The position numbers were made by a program, and so were the translations under genes. The notes beneath the pieces were generated by a model, which worked only from the letters and a program-made list of their open reading frames with translations, made no database searches and was not told the DNA's origin. From Ructibacterium gallinarum (lineage in GTDB: Bacteria; Bacillota; Clostridia; Monoglobales; Monoglobaceae), in the NCBI RefSeq assembly GCF_014982785.1, contig NZ_JADCKB010000019.1, positions 1-64,000 on the forward strand: a stretch of DNA of 64,000 nt, in the 5' to 3' direction. Numbering within the stretch: position 1 is the first letter of the stretch; every line of letters begins with the position of its first letter. Shown piece after piece: positions 25,757 through 37,300 of the stretch.

Positions 25757-28129
25757 TCATTCCTCCCAACAAACAGTGCATTCATCTCCCTGCAAGCCCT
25801 CTGCGGACACCTTGATGCCAACTTCTCCTGCATGAGGCAACGCCTTGATCATAGCTGAAGCAATACCGCCCGCCGCTTCTGACAAAGCGCCTACAACACA
25901 TCCATTTTCTACTGTAAAGTGAATAGGATTGTCAGCTTCCGGTACAACGGTGCCTTCCTGATCACAAACAAGAGCATGCACAAACACAAAATCACTGCCG
26001 TCGTTGAAAAGCTTGATTCCGGCATCATCTATACAAAGCTTGAGCATTGCCGGTTCTCCCGGCGTTTTTCTAACAAAACAAGCTTTTTCCTCTCCTGCGA
26101 TCCAGCCGACCGCCTCAACCGTCCCCGGTTCGAACGGAACATTTTCAAAAGTAAACGGCGGATGTTCTAAATGCAGACAATTTCCTCCGTCAAACATCTT
26201 TCCTTCAGCAAAAGATTTCGGCGCATCCTGCAAATCCTCTTTTCGATTCTGCGCCTGCTGAATTTCTGTCTGATGCTGCCAATAATTGGGGTCAGCATAT
26301 ACATGATTCACCTGATAGGACGTATCCGGTCCATGATCCGGCTTCTGCCGCACAATGCTTTTACCGTTTATGCGCAGTTCTACTTCATCACAGTTGGAGT
26401 AAACCACCAGTTTGGAGGCCGATGCAGCATCTAACCAATAATTTGCAATATAAACCATTGGAGTCTGACTTTGCTGACTCCGGTAGAAGAAATAGGAAAA
26501 CTTGGGCAGACGGAACAAATCCATAACACCGCAGGTACAAATAGGATATTCCGGAAAATATCCGCGGTTATAATCCGCACCAACCCACACTGCATCTCCC
26601 AGGCACCAATCACAGCCCCGATTGCGGTTATGCGACCACTGAAAATTCCAAGCGGACAAAAGCATGGCAAATTGGCCGTCTTTTCGGCTTTGGCGCGTAG
26701 TGGAATAGTTTCCCCCAAACTCAAAATCACCGTATTCTCTTACCATGCCCGGCCGATTTGGCACAGGAAGTGTTCCGCTCATTTTTGCAGCATCAAAAAC
26801 CGAATAAGGTATGTCATATCCTACTTTTACCGGATTCCTTCTTCCTAACGTATCACCGCTGGTCAATATTCCAAACGGGAACTCTTTCTTTGCCGTTTCT
26901 TTGATTTCGCAATAAAAGTCATCCGTAGCACCGCTCCATTTATCAAAAATCGTCCCTTCGGTATCCCCGGTTTCATTTAAGCTGAGCTCCCAAATAACCA
27001 CACAAGGGTGGTTCCGATCTCTCCGGATCATGTCCCGCACGTTTTCCTTCACACGGTCCTTGAAAACGCCTTCCTGACACCACTGCCAGCCAGGAGTCGG
27101 CTCCATAACCAAAATGCCCAAACGGTCACAGGCCTCCAAAAAAGCAGGCGATTGCGGATAATGCGCAAATCGGATAAAATTGAACCCGCCTTCCTTATAT
27201 TTTACCGCATCTCTATACTGTGCCTGATCGGACGCTGCATATCCAAGGTATGGATATTGCTGATGCCGATTTGCACCCCGAAGTACAATCGGCTTTCCGT
27301 TCAGCACAAAGCCTTCTTCTCTGCTGCATCGAACAGATCGTATCCCTATGTTGAAAGAACGGCTATCTGTTATACCACCATCGGTTTCAGTCTCTGCCTG
27401 CAGAGTATAAAGCTGCGGATCGTCGGGCGACCATAACTGCGGCGTCTTGATATCCAGAACAAATTCTGCCGTTTTTTGACTTCCCGGCATGACTGTCAAC
27501 TTGGTTTTTTCAGCCGCAGCACACCAATTATCCTTTTGCAATTTTGCTGTCACCCACACCTCTTTTTCCTGGTGTGTCAAATTCTGTACTTCTGCAAATA
27601 CTTTGATCCTGGCGCTTTCTTCTGACACCGCATCACTGACCGCAAAAATTCCGCCGCCGGCACAAGTTGAAGAAAGAATTTCATGGGTAAAAGAGATCGG
27701 CTCCTGAACCATCAGCCAGGCATTGCGATAAATGCCTCCAAAATATCCGTAATCCAGCCGTGCAAGCGGTTTGCCCGGCGGAATATCAGGATCATCCCTA
27801 TTGTCCGCTTCTACTTCAACCCAATTATCGCCCTCAAAAGAAACCCACTTTGTCACGTCACAAACGACCGGCAGATATCCTCCTTTGTGTTCGGCAATGC
27901 ATTGGCCGTTGATAAAAACCCGTGCGGCCTGCATCACAGCCTCAAGTTCTAAAATAATCTGTTTTCCCACCCAGGTATCACAAACCTCTAATTTTTTTCG
28001 ATACCGAACGACACCCTGAAAATGCATTCCAACATCCAAAGGTTCTATCTGAGGCGTGTGCGGAAGAATTATTTCTTCCCATTCTTCATTTTTATAAAAC
28101 TGCCAGTTTTCATTCCATTTTTGTTTCAT
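25757..28129 (-). CDS. Glycoside hydrolase family 2 (beta-galactosidase-like)
   Basis: About 790 residues, no signal peptide. GH2 layout: jelly-roll sugar-binding domain (1-150, with ARVFINGQCIAEHKGGYLP), immunoglobulin-like domain (about 150-270), TIM barrel (about 270-560) with the acid/base pair N386-E387 in WELSLNE and the likely nucleophile E466 in VREYGDFE, then two C-terminal beta domains that fit DUF4982 and Ig-like modules. These enzymes release beta-linked galactose or related sugars from oligosaccharides. ATG 28129 is preferred over the adjacent GTG 28132. The gap to the regulator gene is about nine bases. Confidence 0.92.
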   Translation of the reverse strand: MKQKWNENWQFYKNEEWEEIILPHTPQIEPLDVGMHFQGVVRYRKKLEVCDTWVGKQIILELEAVMQAARVFINGQCIAEHKGGYLPVVCDVTKWVSFEGDNWVEVEADNRDDPDIPPGKPLARLDYGYFGGIYRNAWLMVQEPISFTHEILSSTCAGGGIFAVSDAVSEESARIKVFAEVQNLTHQEKEVWVTAKLQKDNWCAAAEKTKLTVMPGSQKTAEFVLDIKTPQLWSPDDPQLYTLQAETETDGGITDSRSFNIGIRSVRCSREEGFVLNGKPIVLRGANRHQQYPYLGYAASDQAQYRDAVKYKEGGFNFIRFAHYPQSPAFLEACDRLGILVMEPTPGWQWCQEGVFKDRVKENVRDMIRRDRNHPCVVIWELSLNETGDTEGTIFDKWSGATDDFYCEIKETAKKEFPFGILTSGDTLGRRNPVKVGYDIPYSVFDAAKMSGTLPVPNRPGMVREYGDFEFGGNYSTTRQSRKDGQFAMLLSAWNFQWSHNRNRGCDWCLGDAVWVGADYNRGYFPEYPICTCGVMDLFRLPKFSYFFYRSQQSQTPMVYIANYWLDAASASKLVVYSNCDEVELRINGKSIVRQKPDHGPDTSYQVNHVYADPNYWQHQTEIQQAQNRKEDLQDAPKSFAEGKMFDGGNCLHLEHPPFTFENVPFEPGTVEAVGWIAGEEKACFVRKTPGEPAMLKLCIDDAGIKLFNDGSDFVFVHALVCDQEGTVVPEADNPIHFTVENGCVVGALSEAAGGIASAMIKALPHAGEVGIKVSAEGLQGDECTVCWEE

Positions 28130-28138
28130 CACAGTACC

Positions 28139-30472
28139 TCATTCCTCTTCCTGCTCTTGCTGTATGATCCATCTTTTTTTATAATTGACCGGCGTATCTC
28201 CAAACGCCTCTTTAAATTTTTTGATCAAGTATGTTGAACTGTTAAATCCAACCTTTTGCGTAATTTCATTGACCGAAGCATTGGTATGCAAAACCAGTTC
28301 TCTGGCCATTTCCAACCGCTTCTTGGTCACATAGTTATTGAAATTAATGCCCACCTCTTCTTTGAAAAGCTTGCTCAGGTACGGCGCAGTAATATATAAT
28401 TTTTCTGCCACAGAAGAAAGCGATATATCCTTGTCAAGGTTTTCTTCGATATATTGCCGTGCACGTTCAATCAAAGCAGAATTCTCTATCTTGCTGTTTT
28501 GGATTAAATACTGTAAAAAAATCCTGATTTGCTCTATAAGCCAATCCTGAAACGCATAGATATCCCCAATTTGCTCCTGAATTACATAAAAATTCTGGTC
28601 ATTAAACTGCCGGGGATCTATATTTTTTTCCAAAATATACCCCTGCAGAAAGGAAATCATTTCGTTCAGGATGCGTTCACATAAATGATAAGAATAATCC
28701 CCTTGTTTCAATTCCGAAGTCACTCTATGTACTGTGCCGATTACTTCATCCATGTTTCCGCTTCGAATCGCAGTATAATATTTTTTTAAGAGACCGGACG
28801 GAATCGCTTCCATGCTGTGTTCCCGCCGGGACAGCTCTGCTACTGAAAGCCACTGCTTTTCCGGCATAAGAAAAGCGTATTTCAAACAATCTGCGGCATG
28901 CAAATAGGAAACGCTGATCTCTTCCATTCCAATAACCCATTTACCCATCGCAAAAATTGGTTTAATTTTGTGCTGCTCACAGGCATACTCTATCGCCTTT
29001 CGAATCAATTTGATTGCTGCTTCATCGTTTTTCTGCATTGCATTCACAATGATTCCCATATTGCGGTCACGGATGGTAGTTCCATAAACGCAAAACTCCG
29101 TTTGCGTTTCCTGGAAACAGCGGATCAAATCAAAACGAAAATATTCTAAGTAACTTGCGTCCAGTTCCTGTGCAGTACGCAAGGGAATGGTTATGGCAAT
29201 CGCCATGAAGTTCTGCCCGGAAAACTGGATATCACAAACTTCCAGCCGCTTTTTTAACCCCATGCGGTTTTGCTCTTGCATGGTCAGCAATTCTTCCACA
29301 ACGCCGCTGCGAATAACAGGCATATTTTCTTTTAATGTCCCTTCTAACGTCACAACTTTTTTGGACAGCGAAGTCAAGGTACGGTTGATCAGGCTGTACT
29401 CGTTTTTTTCGTTTTGTTCATATGGCTTATCAATAAAATGATGCAGGTTGTTCACAATGTTTTTCAGCGGATCATAAATATCCCGAATAAACAAGAGAGA
29501 TATTCCAATGCCTGCAGCGCCCAGAACAAGACATATGAGCGCAATGAGCCATCGCAGCGTATTTATTTTTTCATAAAAAGCAGTGAAAGATAATTTGCGA
29601 ATCAGACGAAGACCGCCGGAACCCAAATCTACCGAAGTCACAATGGCTTTCTGTCCGTCAGCATCCACCGATTCCAAATGATACGGCTGGCTTTCATGGA
29701 TGATATCCTGAATGTAAGGTTCCTGGCTGATATCTGTAAATAACAGATCTGCGTTGCTGTGACTCATCAAAGTCCCTGACTGATCAACTATCATCATTTC
29801 ACACTTCTGGTTTTGGATGGCTGAACAAATAATATTATATACAGCCTCTTCCCGGACTTTGATGGCCAAATATCCCTTAAATGGAATGTTTTCACTGCGG
29901 ATATAGGGGATTGTCCGAAGAAAGGTAATATAACTTCTGCCCTGCTCAGAAGAATCCCGACTTTCCGTTTCAAGAATCAATCTGGGTGCGATCCATTTGC
30001 TTGTCACAACACCTTTTTCCACAATATCTCTAAACTCTTCTGCCGGGCCAAGCTCCCCCTCCCGCAAATACTTGATCCCCTGGGAGGAGGAAATGACCAT
30101 ACCGGATTCTTTTACATAGATATCCATAGAATAAAGAAATGTACTGTTATTCCGAACCGTTCTCTGCAGCTGCTGACAAATATTGTAATAATCTACTGCT
30201 GTCATTAATTCGGGTGTTTCGAAAAAACGTGACACCTGTTCGTCTGAAACCGCCGTTTCCATCCACAAGCTTTCTACCTGATCAAAAATCTGCTGCTTCA
30301 AACTATTTGCCGTACGTTGTATCATTTCATCATTATTATCCGTGATTTCCTCTTCTAAAATATTAGAAAAGAACGCATAAGAAACCGCTCCTATGGATAA
30401 TGAAAGTAAAATAACAACAGCCGCATAGGAAGCTACCAATTTAATAAATACAGTTTGAAAACGCTTTAACAA
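28139..30472 (-). CDS. Membrane-anchored AraC-type sensor-regulator
   Basis: 777 residues. A first membrane helix (about 10-35, KLVASYAAVVILLSLSIGAVSYAFF), an extracellular Cache-like sensor of about 260 residues and a second helix (about 300-325, WLIALICLVLGAAGIGISLLFI) are followed by a helical segment, a middle domain, and a C-terminal AraC double helix-turn-helix (about 670-765, LSSVAEKLYITAPYLSKLFKEEVG and VNEITQKVGFNSSTYLIKKFKEAFG). It is an inner-membrane one-component regulator of a type common in Firmicute polysaccharide loci, and probably senses an extracellular glycan or a loaded binding protein. The start is TTG 30472 with gaaggtgg upstream. It lies inside the operon it is likely to control. 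Confidence 0.9.
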   Translation of the reverse strand: MLKRFQTVFIKLVASYAAVVILLSLSIGAVSYAFFSNILEEEITDNNDEMIQRTANSLKQQIFDQVESLWMETAVSDEQVSRFFETPELMTAVDYYNICQQLQRTVRNNSTFLYSMDIYVKESGMVISSSQGIKYLREGELGPAEEFRDIVEKGVVTSKWIAPRLILETESRDSSEQGRSYITFLRTIPYIRSENIPFKGYLAIKVREEAVYNIICSAIQNQKCEMMIVDQSGTLMSHSNADLLFTDISQEPYIQDIIHESQPYHLESVDADGQKAIVTSVDLGSGGLRLIRKLSFTAFYEKINTLRWLIALICLVLGAAGIGISLLFIRDIYDPLKNIVNNLHHFIDKPYEQNEKNEYSLINRTLTSLSKKVVTLEGTLKENMPVIRSGVVEELLTMQEQNRMGLKKRLEVCDIQFSGQNFMAIAITIPLRTAQELDASYLEYFRFDLIRCFQETQTEFCVYGTTIRDRNMGIIVNAMQKNDEAAIKLIRKAIEYACEQHKIKPIFAMGKWVIGMEEISVSYLHAADCLKYAFLMPEKQWLSVAELSRREHSMEAIPSGLLKKYYTAIRSGNMDEVIGTVHRVTSELKQGDYSYHLCERILNEMISFLQGYILEKNIDPRQFNDQNFYVIQEQIGDIYAFQDWLIEQIRIFLQYLIQNSKIENSALIERARQYIEENLDKDISLSSVAEKLYITAPYLSKLFKEEVGINFNNYVTKKRLEMARELVLHTNASVNEITQKVGFNSSTYLIKKFKEAFGDTPVNYKKRWIIQQEQEEE

Positions 30473-30590
30473 AACGCCACCTTCTTTTACAAAGAATTTA
30501 AAATGCTTTATGATGATATGTTATTTCTCATCAAGACCCTTTCAGTTTAACACAAGGGCTTGCATTTTACTATCTTTTAGGAGCTATTTT

Positions 30591-33500
30591 TTATAAATCC
30601 GGATACAAAACAATATCCCGAAGCGTATTCCAGGAAAATTCTAGCAGGATATGAGTGCCTGGCTGGATATCTGCTAACGAACCCGTAAAAATACGGTCTG
30701 CGTTTTTATCATAAAGCATAATCGCAGGTGCTCCAGAAAGCATATATGCCTTGTTGACATCATTCCCTTCTCCGTCTTTCCCAATGCAAAGCAAAATCCG
30801 TCCTTCTCCTGCGCTGTATTTCAGCACATCTCCTTCTACCACGATACGATCCGCAGCCATAGAAACCACAGGATTGTTGCTGTACTGCCGTCCTTTCGAA
30901 CGATCAAGCAAATAGGTATATCCAACGATATTTCCATTCAAATCCCGCCGCATTAAGATGACATCACCTTTTTCCAGGTCTTTCACCGCATCCTCTTCGA
31001 AAGTATTTTCCTGCCGCAGCGCACCTTCCTGATATCCGCTGATCTGCCATACCTCTTCATCGCCGTCCAGCGCCTTTGCAATACTGTCAACCACAAAGGG
31101 CCGAGCCAGTTTCTCGGACACCGCACCGGTTTTTCCTTCAAAAACCAAAACCGCTTCTGCCACTTCGAACTCATTTTCATTGTAGCACTGTACCGCATAC
31201 ACCCTGTCATCCTGGAAATATGCCTGTTTGGCAGCAGTATACTGTTTTCTGTCCCATTCCTCTGCGGGGACAGCAAAGACTTGTGTATTTCCATCGATAT
31301 AGGACTGGCTGTCAAAAGACCCCGTAGCTGCTGTATACCGGATACCGCTGGCATACTGGCTTCCGATGCGCAGTACGGCATTCTGATCCTGCTGTGCTGT
31401 ATCCAGAGAAAGAATTTCATCGTGACTGTTTTTCTTCAAATACACCAGCTGTTTTACAAATTCGCCCTCTTGGTAAAATTCTGCCGGCATCCCATTTTCT
31501 TCTACCGAATAGGCAACACCATTGAATTGAATTTCCCGGGGGAAATCCAAAATGGTCCAGGTTCCATCCGGTTCCAGCACCTCTGCCTGCCACAATCCGG
31601 AAAACCCTTCTCCCGGAGCAACTGCATTCAGCAAAACAATATGATCGTTGCCCTTGGCTTCTATAACGGCCACATTGCCCATTGCGTCAAAATAAAACAT
31701 AGCCAATGCTCCGCCTGTCACTTCCTTGATCAGCTTATCCTCACATAAACTGCGGTAATACGGGGAAGTACGATATTTTGTTTCTCTGGACTGTATGGTT
31801 TGCGTACCGTCTTCTTCCTTGCGGATTGCCTCTATATTCCCCTGGAACTTTGCGGAAGAAGCTCGAATCTCATAATCCGCACTATCGGCTCTTTCGGTTT
31901 TTTTCACCAGCAAAACATCTCTCACATTCAGATCTTCCATGGTCGCCTCTATGCCATCTTTTGTAATTTGAATAGAGTTTTCCGGGTTTTCCGGCTCCAA
32001 AGACAAAGTTCGATCCCGGTAAAAATCACGGATCATGCCGGTATCACGGGAGATGTTCCCAATTACCCATGTTTCCCAGCTTTCTGTCAGTGCAAGATCA
32101 TAAGAACTACTTCCGCCTGTTTTCAGCAGGGTGACGCTTCCAATTTCCGGGCACAGATTTTCCGCCTTATATTCTGCCGCAGCCCCATTTAAAAGAATGG
32201 TCAGATTCTTGGATAAAGGAACACTGCGCAGCCGTCCGTTTTCGTCATAATAAGAGAATGTTTCAAGCTGATCAGACAAAGCGATATTCTCAGCATCCAC
32301 TTTCAGGGGCGTTTCGCTTCCAAACGGTTCAGCGTACAGCAAAACCGGTATCTGTGCATTTTTATTATCCTGATAGTAATAAGATACCTGATATCCTAAG
32401 TATTCCTGGGCGTCGCTGCTTCCGACCTGATATATCGTTTCGTCGATCCGAATCATACCATCAGCAAGCTCTGACGTTCCTGTCAGAGACCCGGAATCTG
32501 TTTCTGATACTAACCCACGGTCTTTATAAATATTATGATATTCTGAAAGCACGGTTTTGCCGCGTTCTTCTCCATATACTGTTTCTGAAGCAGAATAACT
32601 TTGCAGATATAGAATATCTTCGTCGATAGCATTGGAAAGCATTTTGGCCGCTTCTTCACGGGTAAGCGTCTGATCTCCGAAACTTTCTATACCCTGTAAA
32701 ATATTTTTTCTTGATGCAATTTTACGGTATCCCGCCGGATAACCGCCTTCTTCTTCCGCCAAAGCTTCGTATCCCAAAAGACATACCAATGCTTTTGCCG
32801 CTTCATCAACCGATACCTCTTCATCCGGGCGGAATAAATGATCTACATAGCCATTCATCAATCCGCAGGAAGAAACCGCACCAATGACGCCGTTTGCCCA
32901 ATGACTTTCCGGAACATCAGAATATTCAGATGCTGCAATCGGCGTCAAATTCCGTGCCCGGAATAACACCTGTGCAAATTCTGCTCTGGTCAAATCCGCA
33001 GACGGAGAAATGTTTCCGTTTTCATCACCCTGTATCAAATTCAACCCAATCAGCCGCTGGATTTCTTTTACATATGCGCTGTTTGCATAGTCCGTTTGAT
33101 TTTCCTGTGCATTAAAATCGGGAAGAATCACTTCCATTGGCAAATCCCTTACCTCAATGTTATCCACAAAGACTTGAGCACCGCCGTCACCAAACCCAAT
33201 ACCTCCGATTTCAATGGGTGTTTCATCGGTCACATCTACCACCGGCGTCTGCATATCTTCATAATAAATTTTAATGTTGCCGCCTTTGCAAACAGCCTTC
33301 ATATGTACCCATTCTCCGTCATTGGCAAGGAAAGGAGTGTTTCCTGCTCCGACCCATCGCTTTTGTCCGCCCTGTACATATTCCACACAAATAGCCTGCC
33401 CATTGCTGTCAAAATAAACATCATATCTGGCGCCGCTGGCCGCCCATTTCAAATAGATTGCAGGCCATGTTGTTCCCTGTGCGCCATATTCAATCTTGAT

Positions 33501-34331
33501 ATCAAATTCCGCAGAAAAATCTCCCCAGCCCAGGGACTTTTCTTCATAATCATAACTTTGTACATGGTATATATGGTTATCACCATCTGATTCTACCGTA
33601 CTTTTGTTTCCGAAGCTGTTCCAGCTTCCTTTTCCATTCTCAAAATCCCATTCATAAATAATTTCCCCGGGAATTTCCTCCTGCGTTTGCTGCACTTCCT
33701 CTTGTTCGTCCGAAATATCCACGCTTCCGGAAAGAGACGTGATCACCAAACTGCTCAGGAAAAAGTCAGTCCCGCCGGATGTGAAGCCCACTCCGCCGCT
33801 TGCCAGAGGCAATGCGTCCTCCACTTCCAGAACCTGTTCTCCAGCAAAAGAAACTTTGATTTCCTTGTTTTTGATACTGATCTCCAGGTCCGTCCATTTT
33901 TGACTGTTTTCCTGCAATGCAACCGCACTGCGGCTCAGCGGTATCGAAATGCCATTTGTCTGCCGCTCTAGTTCCAGCGTGCCGGCTGCGGCATCAAAAT
34001 AAATCCGATATCTTCCGTTTTCCGAGCTGCGAATGTAAATCCCCGGATAGCTTCCGTTTTGGAAATCAATTTTTGCTTTCAATGCAACGGTGTAATTGAC
34101 CCAATCCTCCATTTCCGGACAAAAATCACCATCTCCGACACGGAGAACATTTTCTCCATTATCTTGCACGATCTCTCCCGCCTGACCTTCACTGCTCCAT
34201 CCGCTCAGCTCATCTTGAAATTTGATCTCTATTTTCTCCTGACCCATCACAATACTTCCCGGCATAAACGAAAACAGGAAAATCAGGCAAACTGCTGCAG
34301 CTATCCATTTCATTTTCTTTAATTTTCTCAT
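30591..34331 (-). CDS. Secreted SLH-domain protein with two jelly-roll-like modules and a long unknown C-terminus
   Basis: 1246 residues. A signal peptide (to about residue 30) precedes two modules of the locus-specific type (32-200 and 222-398, ending FLSSLVI and FVDNIEV). An SLH region at about 412-575 (LTRAEFAQVLF, SDVPESHWANGVIG, LTREEAAKMLSN) should bind secondary cell-wall polymers. The last 670 residues are beta-rich (for example IKDGIEATMEDLNVRDVLLVKK and a final HILLEFSWNTLRDIVLYPD) and match no enzyme I recognise. The mid-protein SLH block places the long C-terminus as a surface-exposed part. It overlaps the upstream gene by 4 nt (ATGA). Confidence 0.8.
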   Translation of the reverse strand: MRKLKKMKWIAAAVCLIFLFSFMPGSIVMGQEKIEIKFQDELSGWSSEGQAGEIVQDNGENVLRVGDGDFCPEMEDWVNYTVALKAKIDFQNGSYPGIYIRSSENGRYRIYFDAAAGTLELERQTNGISIPLSRSAVALQENSQKWTDLEISIKNKEIKVSFAGEQVLEVEDALPLASGGVGFTSGGTDFFLSSLVITSLSGSVDISDEQEEVQQTQEEIPGEIIYEWDFENGKGSWNSFGNKSTVESDGDNHIYHVQSYDYEEKSLGWGDFSAEFDIKIEYGAQGTTWPAIYLKWAASGARYDVYFDSNGQAICVEYVQGGQKRWVGAGNTPFLANDGEWVHMKAVCKGGNIKIYYEDMQTPVVDVTDETPIEIGGIGFGDGGAQVFVDNIEVRDLPMEVILPDFNAQENQTDYANSAYVKEIQRLIGLNLIQGDENGNISPSADLTRAEFAQVLFRARNLTPIAASEYSDVPESHWANGVIGAVSSCGLMNGYVDHLFRPDEEVSVDEAAKALVCLLGYEALAEEEGGYPAGYRKIASRKNILQGIESFGDQTLTREEAAKMLSNAIDEDILYLQSYSASETVYGEERGKTVLSEYHNIYKDRGLVSETDSGSLTGTSELADGMIRIDETIYQVGSSDAQEYLGYQVSYYYQDNKNAQIPVLLYAEPFGSETPLKVDAENIALSDQLETFSYYDENGRLRSVPLSKNLTILLNGAAAEYKAENLCPEIGSVTLLKTGGSSSYDLALTESWETWVIGNISRDTGMIRDFYRDRTLSLEPENPENSIQITKDGIEATMEDLNVRDVLLVKKTERADSADYEIRASSAKFQGNIEAIRKEEDGTQTIQSRETKYRTSPYYRSLCEDKLIKEVTGGALAMFYFDAMGNVAVIEAKGNDHIVLLNAVAPGEGFSGLWQAEVLEPDGTWTILDFPREIQFNGVAYSVEENGMPAEFYQEGEFVKQLVYLKKNSHDEILSLDTAQQDQNAVLRIGSQYASGIRYTAATGSFDSQSYIDGNTQVFAVPAEEWDRKQYTAAKQAYFQDDRVYAVQCYNENEFEVAEAVLVFEGKTGAVSEKLARPFVVDSIAKALDGDEEVWQISGYQEGALRQENTFEEDAVKDLEKGDVILMRRDLNGNIVGYTYLLDRSKGRQYSNNPVVSMAADRIVVEGDVLKYSAGEGRILLCIGKDGEGNDVNKAYMLSGAPAIMLYDKNADRIFTGSLADIQPGTHILLEFSWNTLRDIVLYPDL

Positions 34332-37300
34332 TGTTTCCTCCCGTCTGCTTGTAAAATACGATAAAGCATCTGTGCTGTCTCGCTTCTTAAAGCGGAATCC
34401 TTAGGATAAAACCGATTCTCGCTGCCGCATATGATACCGGCATCCGCCATGAATTTTACCGCTTCCAAAGCATAGGTGCTGATTTCATCTCCATCAGAAA
34501 ACACGGTATCTGAAATCGCAGGCAGTGCAATTTGAGTATTTTGTACCGCACGGTAAAGAATAACCGCCATATCTTCCCGGGTAATACTGCTGTCCGGTTC
34601 AAACTGATTCTGGCTTACCCCATAAACCAGCCCTTGCTTAGCTGCACTTATGATATACGGTGCATACCATTCCTCAGAAGCAACATCTTCAAAAGGAGAT
34701 TCTCCATCCGTAACGTCCATGTCCAAGGCAAGAATAAGCATTTTAACAAATTCCGCACGGGAAACCGTAGCATCAGGCTGAAACGTTCCGTCTTCAAATC
34801 CCTGAATAATTCCTTTTTTCCCTAATTCTGTAATTGCTGTATATGCCCAGTGCTGAGCTGTTACATCAGAAAATTTAGCCTCTTTCAAAGGCAGTAAATT
34901 CTCAGAAGTCCCTTCCCCATTCTCTTTGGAAACCACTGCACCGCCGCCAGAAAGTCTGCTTCCTCCAAAGCTTCCGCCGCCTCCGCCGCCGGAGGTCCCG
35001 GTTCCGCCCGTAACTATGGCACCTGACTGTGACAGGAGCTGTTGATATAATTTGGCAAAAGTTTCGGCATCAAAACATCTCTGCTGATTCAATCCGGTAT
35101 ATACTTTGTTCTTTTGAGAAGAGGAACCTAATTTTAAAACTTTTTGGGAATCAACGCCCAGCAGTTCCTCATTTTCTTCCAGAAGCTTCTGTATTTCTGT
35201 ATAATTTGCCAGAAAAATTTTTGCCAAGGCAATTTGTACTGTAAAATCGGCGGCTATATCTTCCGGAGTCTGGTAGTATCCCTTATTGTGATATATACCG
35301 TCACAGATTTCCTCCTGCAGAGTGCCAGCCGCCTGCGCATAGGCCTCCCAATCTGCTGACGAAAAAGTATAAAAATCTTTTCTGTCACCAAAAACGCTTT
35401 TTACATCTTGCTTGGAAACACAATCTTTCACCATGCCGACTGCGAGAGCACGCACTGCCAGCCCAGATAGATTTGACTCAGAAAATCCCGCTTCCGGCTT
35501 TTCGTCCAGCATCAGTGTTCCGGCCGCATTTTTCCCTGCCGTTTGCAGTTTGGCAAACAAATCAGGATATAAATTCAATTTAACGGCTGCCGCCGTATAT
35601 TTCTCAGACGTCAATGCGGCCAAAAGCGCTTTGGGTTCTGATGCCAAATTGATTTTTTGCAGGAATTCATCCATTTTCTTTGTACTGATGAAATCAAACT
35701 CCGTTTTTTCTTCGGTAATCGGATACTCATTCCCCGCTAAAACGACATACCGTCCTTCCGCTTCAGTCTCGTTCATCATAAAATCAAAATGAAAACTATC
35801 GTCCTCGTCTACCGGGATCTGCCGCAGTTCTGCTACGTTCTGCAAATTCATCTGTGATACTTTTAAATTTTCAGGATTGATCCCCGGCTTTAACACCAGC
35901 ACTGAAATTTCCCTTTCCTGTCCTGATGTCAGCGTTCCGCTGATGGAAACCTCCTCCTGCAGACACTCCGCCTGTACCGTCAAACCGTGTTCGCTTATGG
36001 GTTCAGGCACCGGACTGCGGTTCTGCCGCTCCTTCGGCGGACACAACACCTGCAAGGTATCTAAATTTTTCCACAAATACAACTGTACCTGCTCATAATC
36101 CGTCAGATTACCTGTTAAAGCAAGGGTAACCTCATCCGGTTCCGGCGTGCTCCCGTTCGGCGCATTGCTTTTCAGATTCACTTCCTGCGCTGTCAATCCT
36201 GCCAGCCTTCCGCCACGATAAGCCGCCAAAACCGCAATAGCATCCATCGGTTCTTCGTTTAGATTCACGATCTGCGCCATACAGGAAATCTGTCCTTCCT
36301 TTTGCTGCAGCTGCATATCTTCTATGTTTGCTAAATAACTTGGCAGGAACGTATTGATGCAAAAATTATCAACATAAAAACTGCGGACATTTTCACCATC
36401 AAAACCCACCTTGCCTCCTGGGCAGGGGGTTCCATGGTCTACTGCCTGGATGATCGGTGTTTCCATGTCTTTATAATATACTAAAATTTCATTCCCCTTC
36501 TTTTGAATCCGCATATGGACCCAGGAACAATTATCATCCATCACCCAAACCACCGGCCAGGCCAGCCATTCATCACCTTCTGCGGTTTTTTTGATCAGCG
36601 CAAGTTCATTGCCGCCGTTTGACAAACGTGTATTCATCTGCAGATAATATGCTTCCGAATCATTTGCACAAAAAGAAATCTTTGGACATGCCGCCGCAAA
36701 ATTTCCTGCGCTGTCTCGATAATCAACCCATAGATTGAAATCCATGCGAAAATCATCCGCATACTCTTTTTCCGTATAAACGGGCTGGTCAATAGCAAAT
36801 ACATGATTCCCGCCAATGATTTGTACGTTTCCTCCCGCTGTCCAGCCGAGTGCTTCCCCATTTTCATAATCTTGGAAAAGCAGCAGTTCTTTTTCCGGAT
36901 CAGGCTGTACAGGATCTGAAACGGCAGGGTCTGCTTTTTTTGAAGTGATCAATAGATTATCCAGATAATACATGGAGGCGCCGCCGTAATTAAAAATCAG
37001 TTCTCCTCCCACTGGCGCCTCTGGATCGGTATCCGTAAAAATCAGCGCTGGGTTCTCTTTATCCATATAATAGATTTTAATTTCATTTCCGTAAGCTTCT
37101 ATTTTAAAATAAGCCCAATAACCGCTCTCATCTGTAAATCCGGTTGCATCCGCATTGCCCATCCATCCGGTACTTTGACCGTTTTTATTTCGCTCTACCG
37201 TAATGGACTCCGCTCCAGGAATCGTACAAAAATACAGATTGTACCGTTTGGCATCTGCACTTCGGAAATAAAGCCCCGGCCAGGTATTTCCCCAGGCTCC

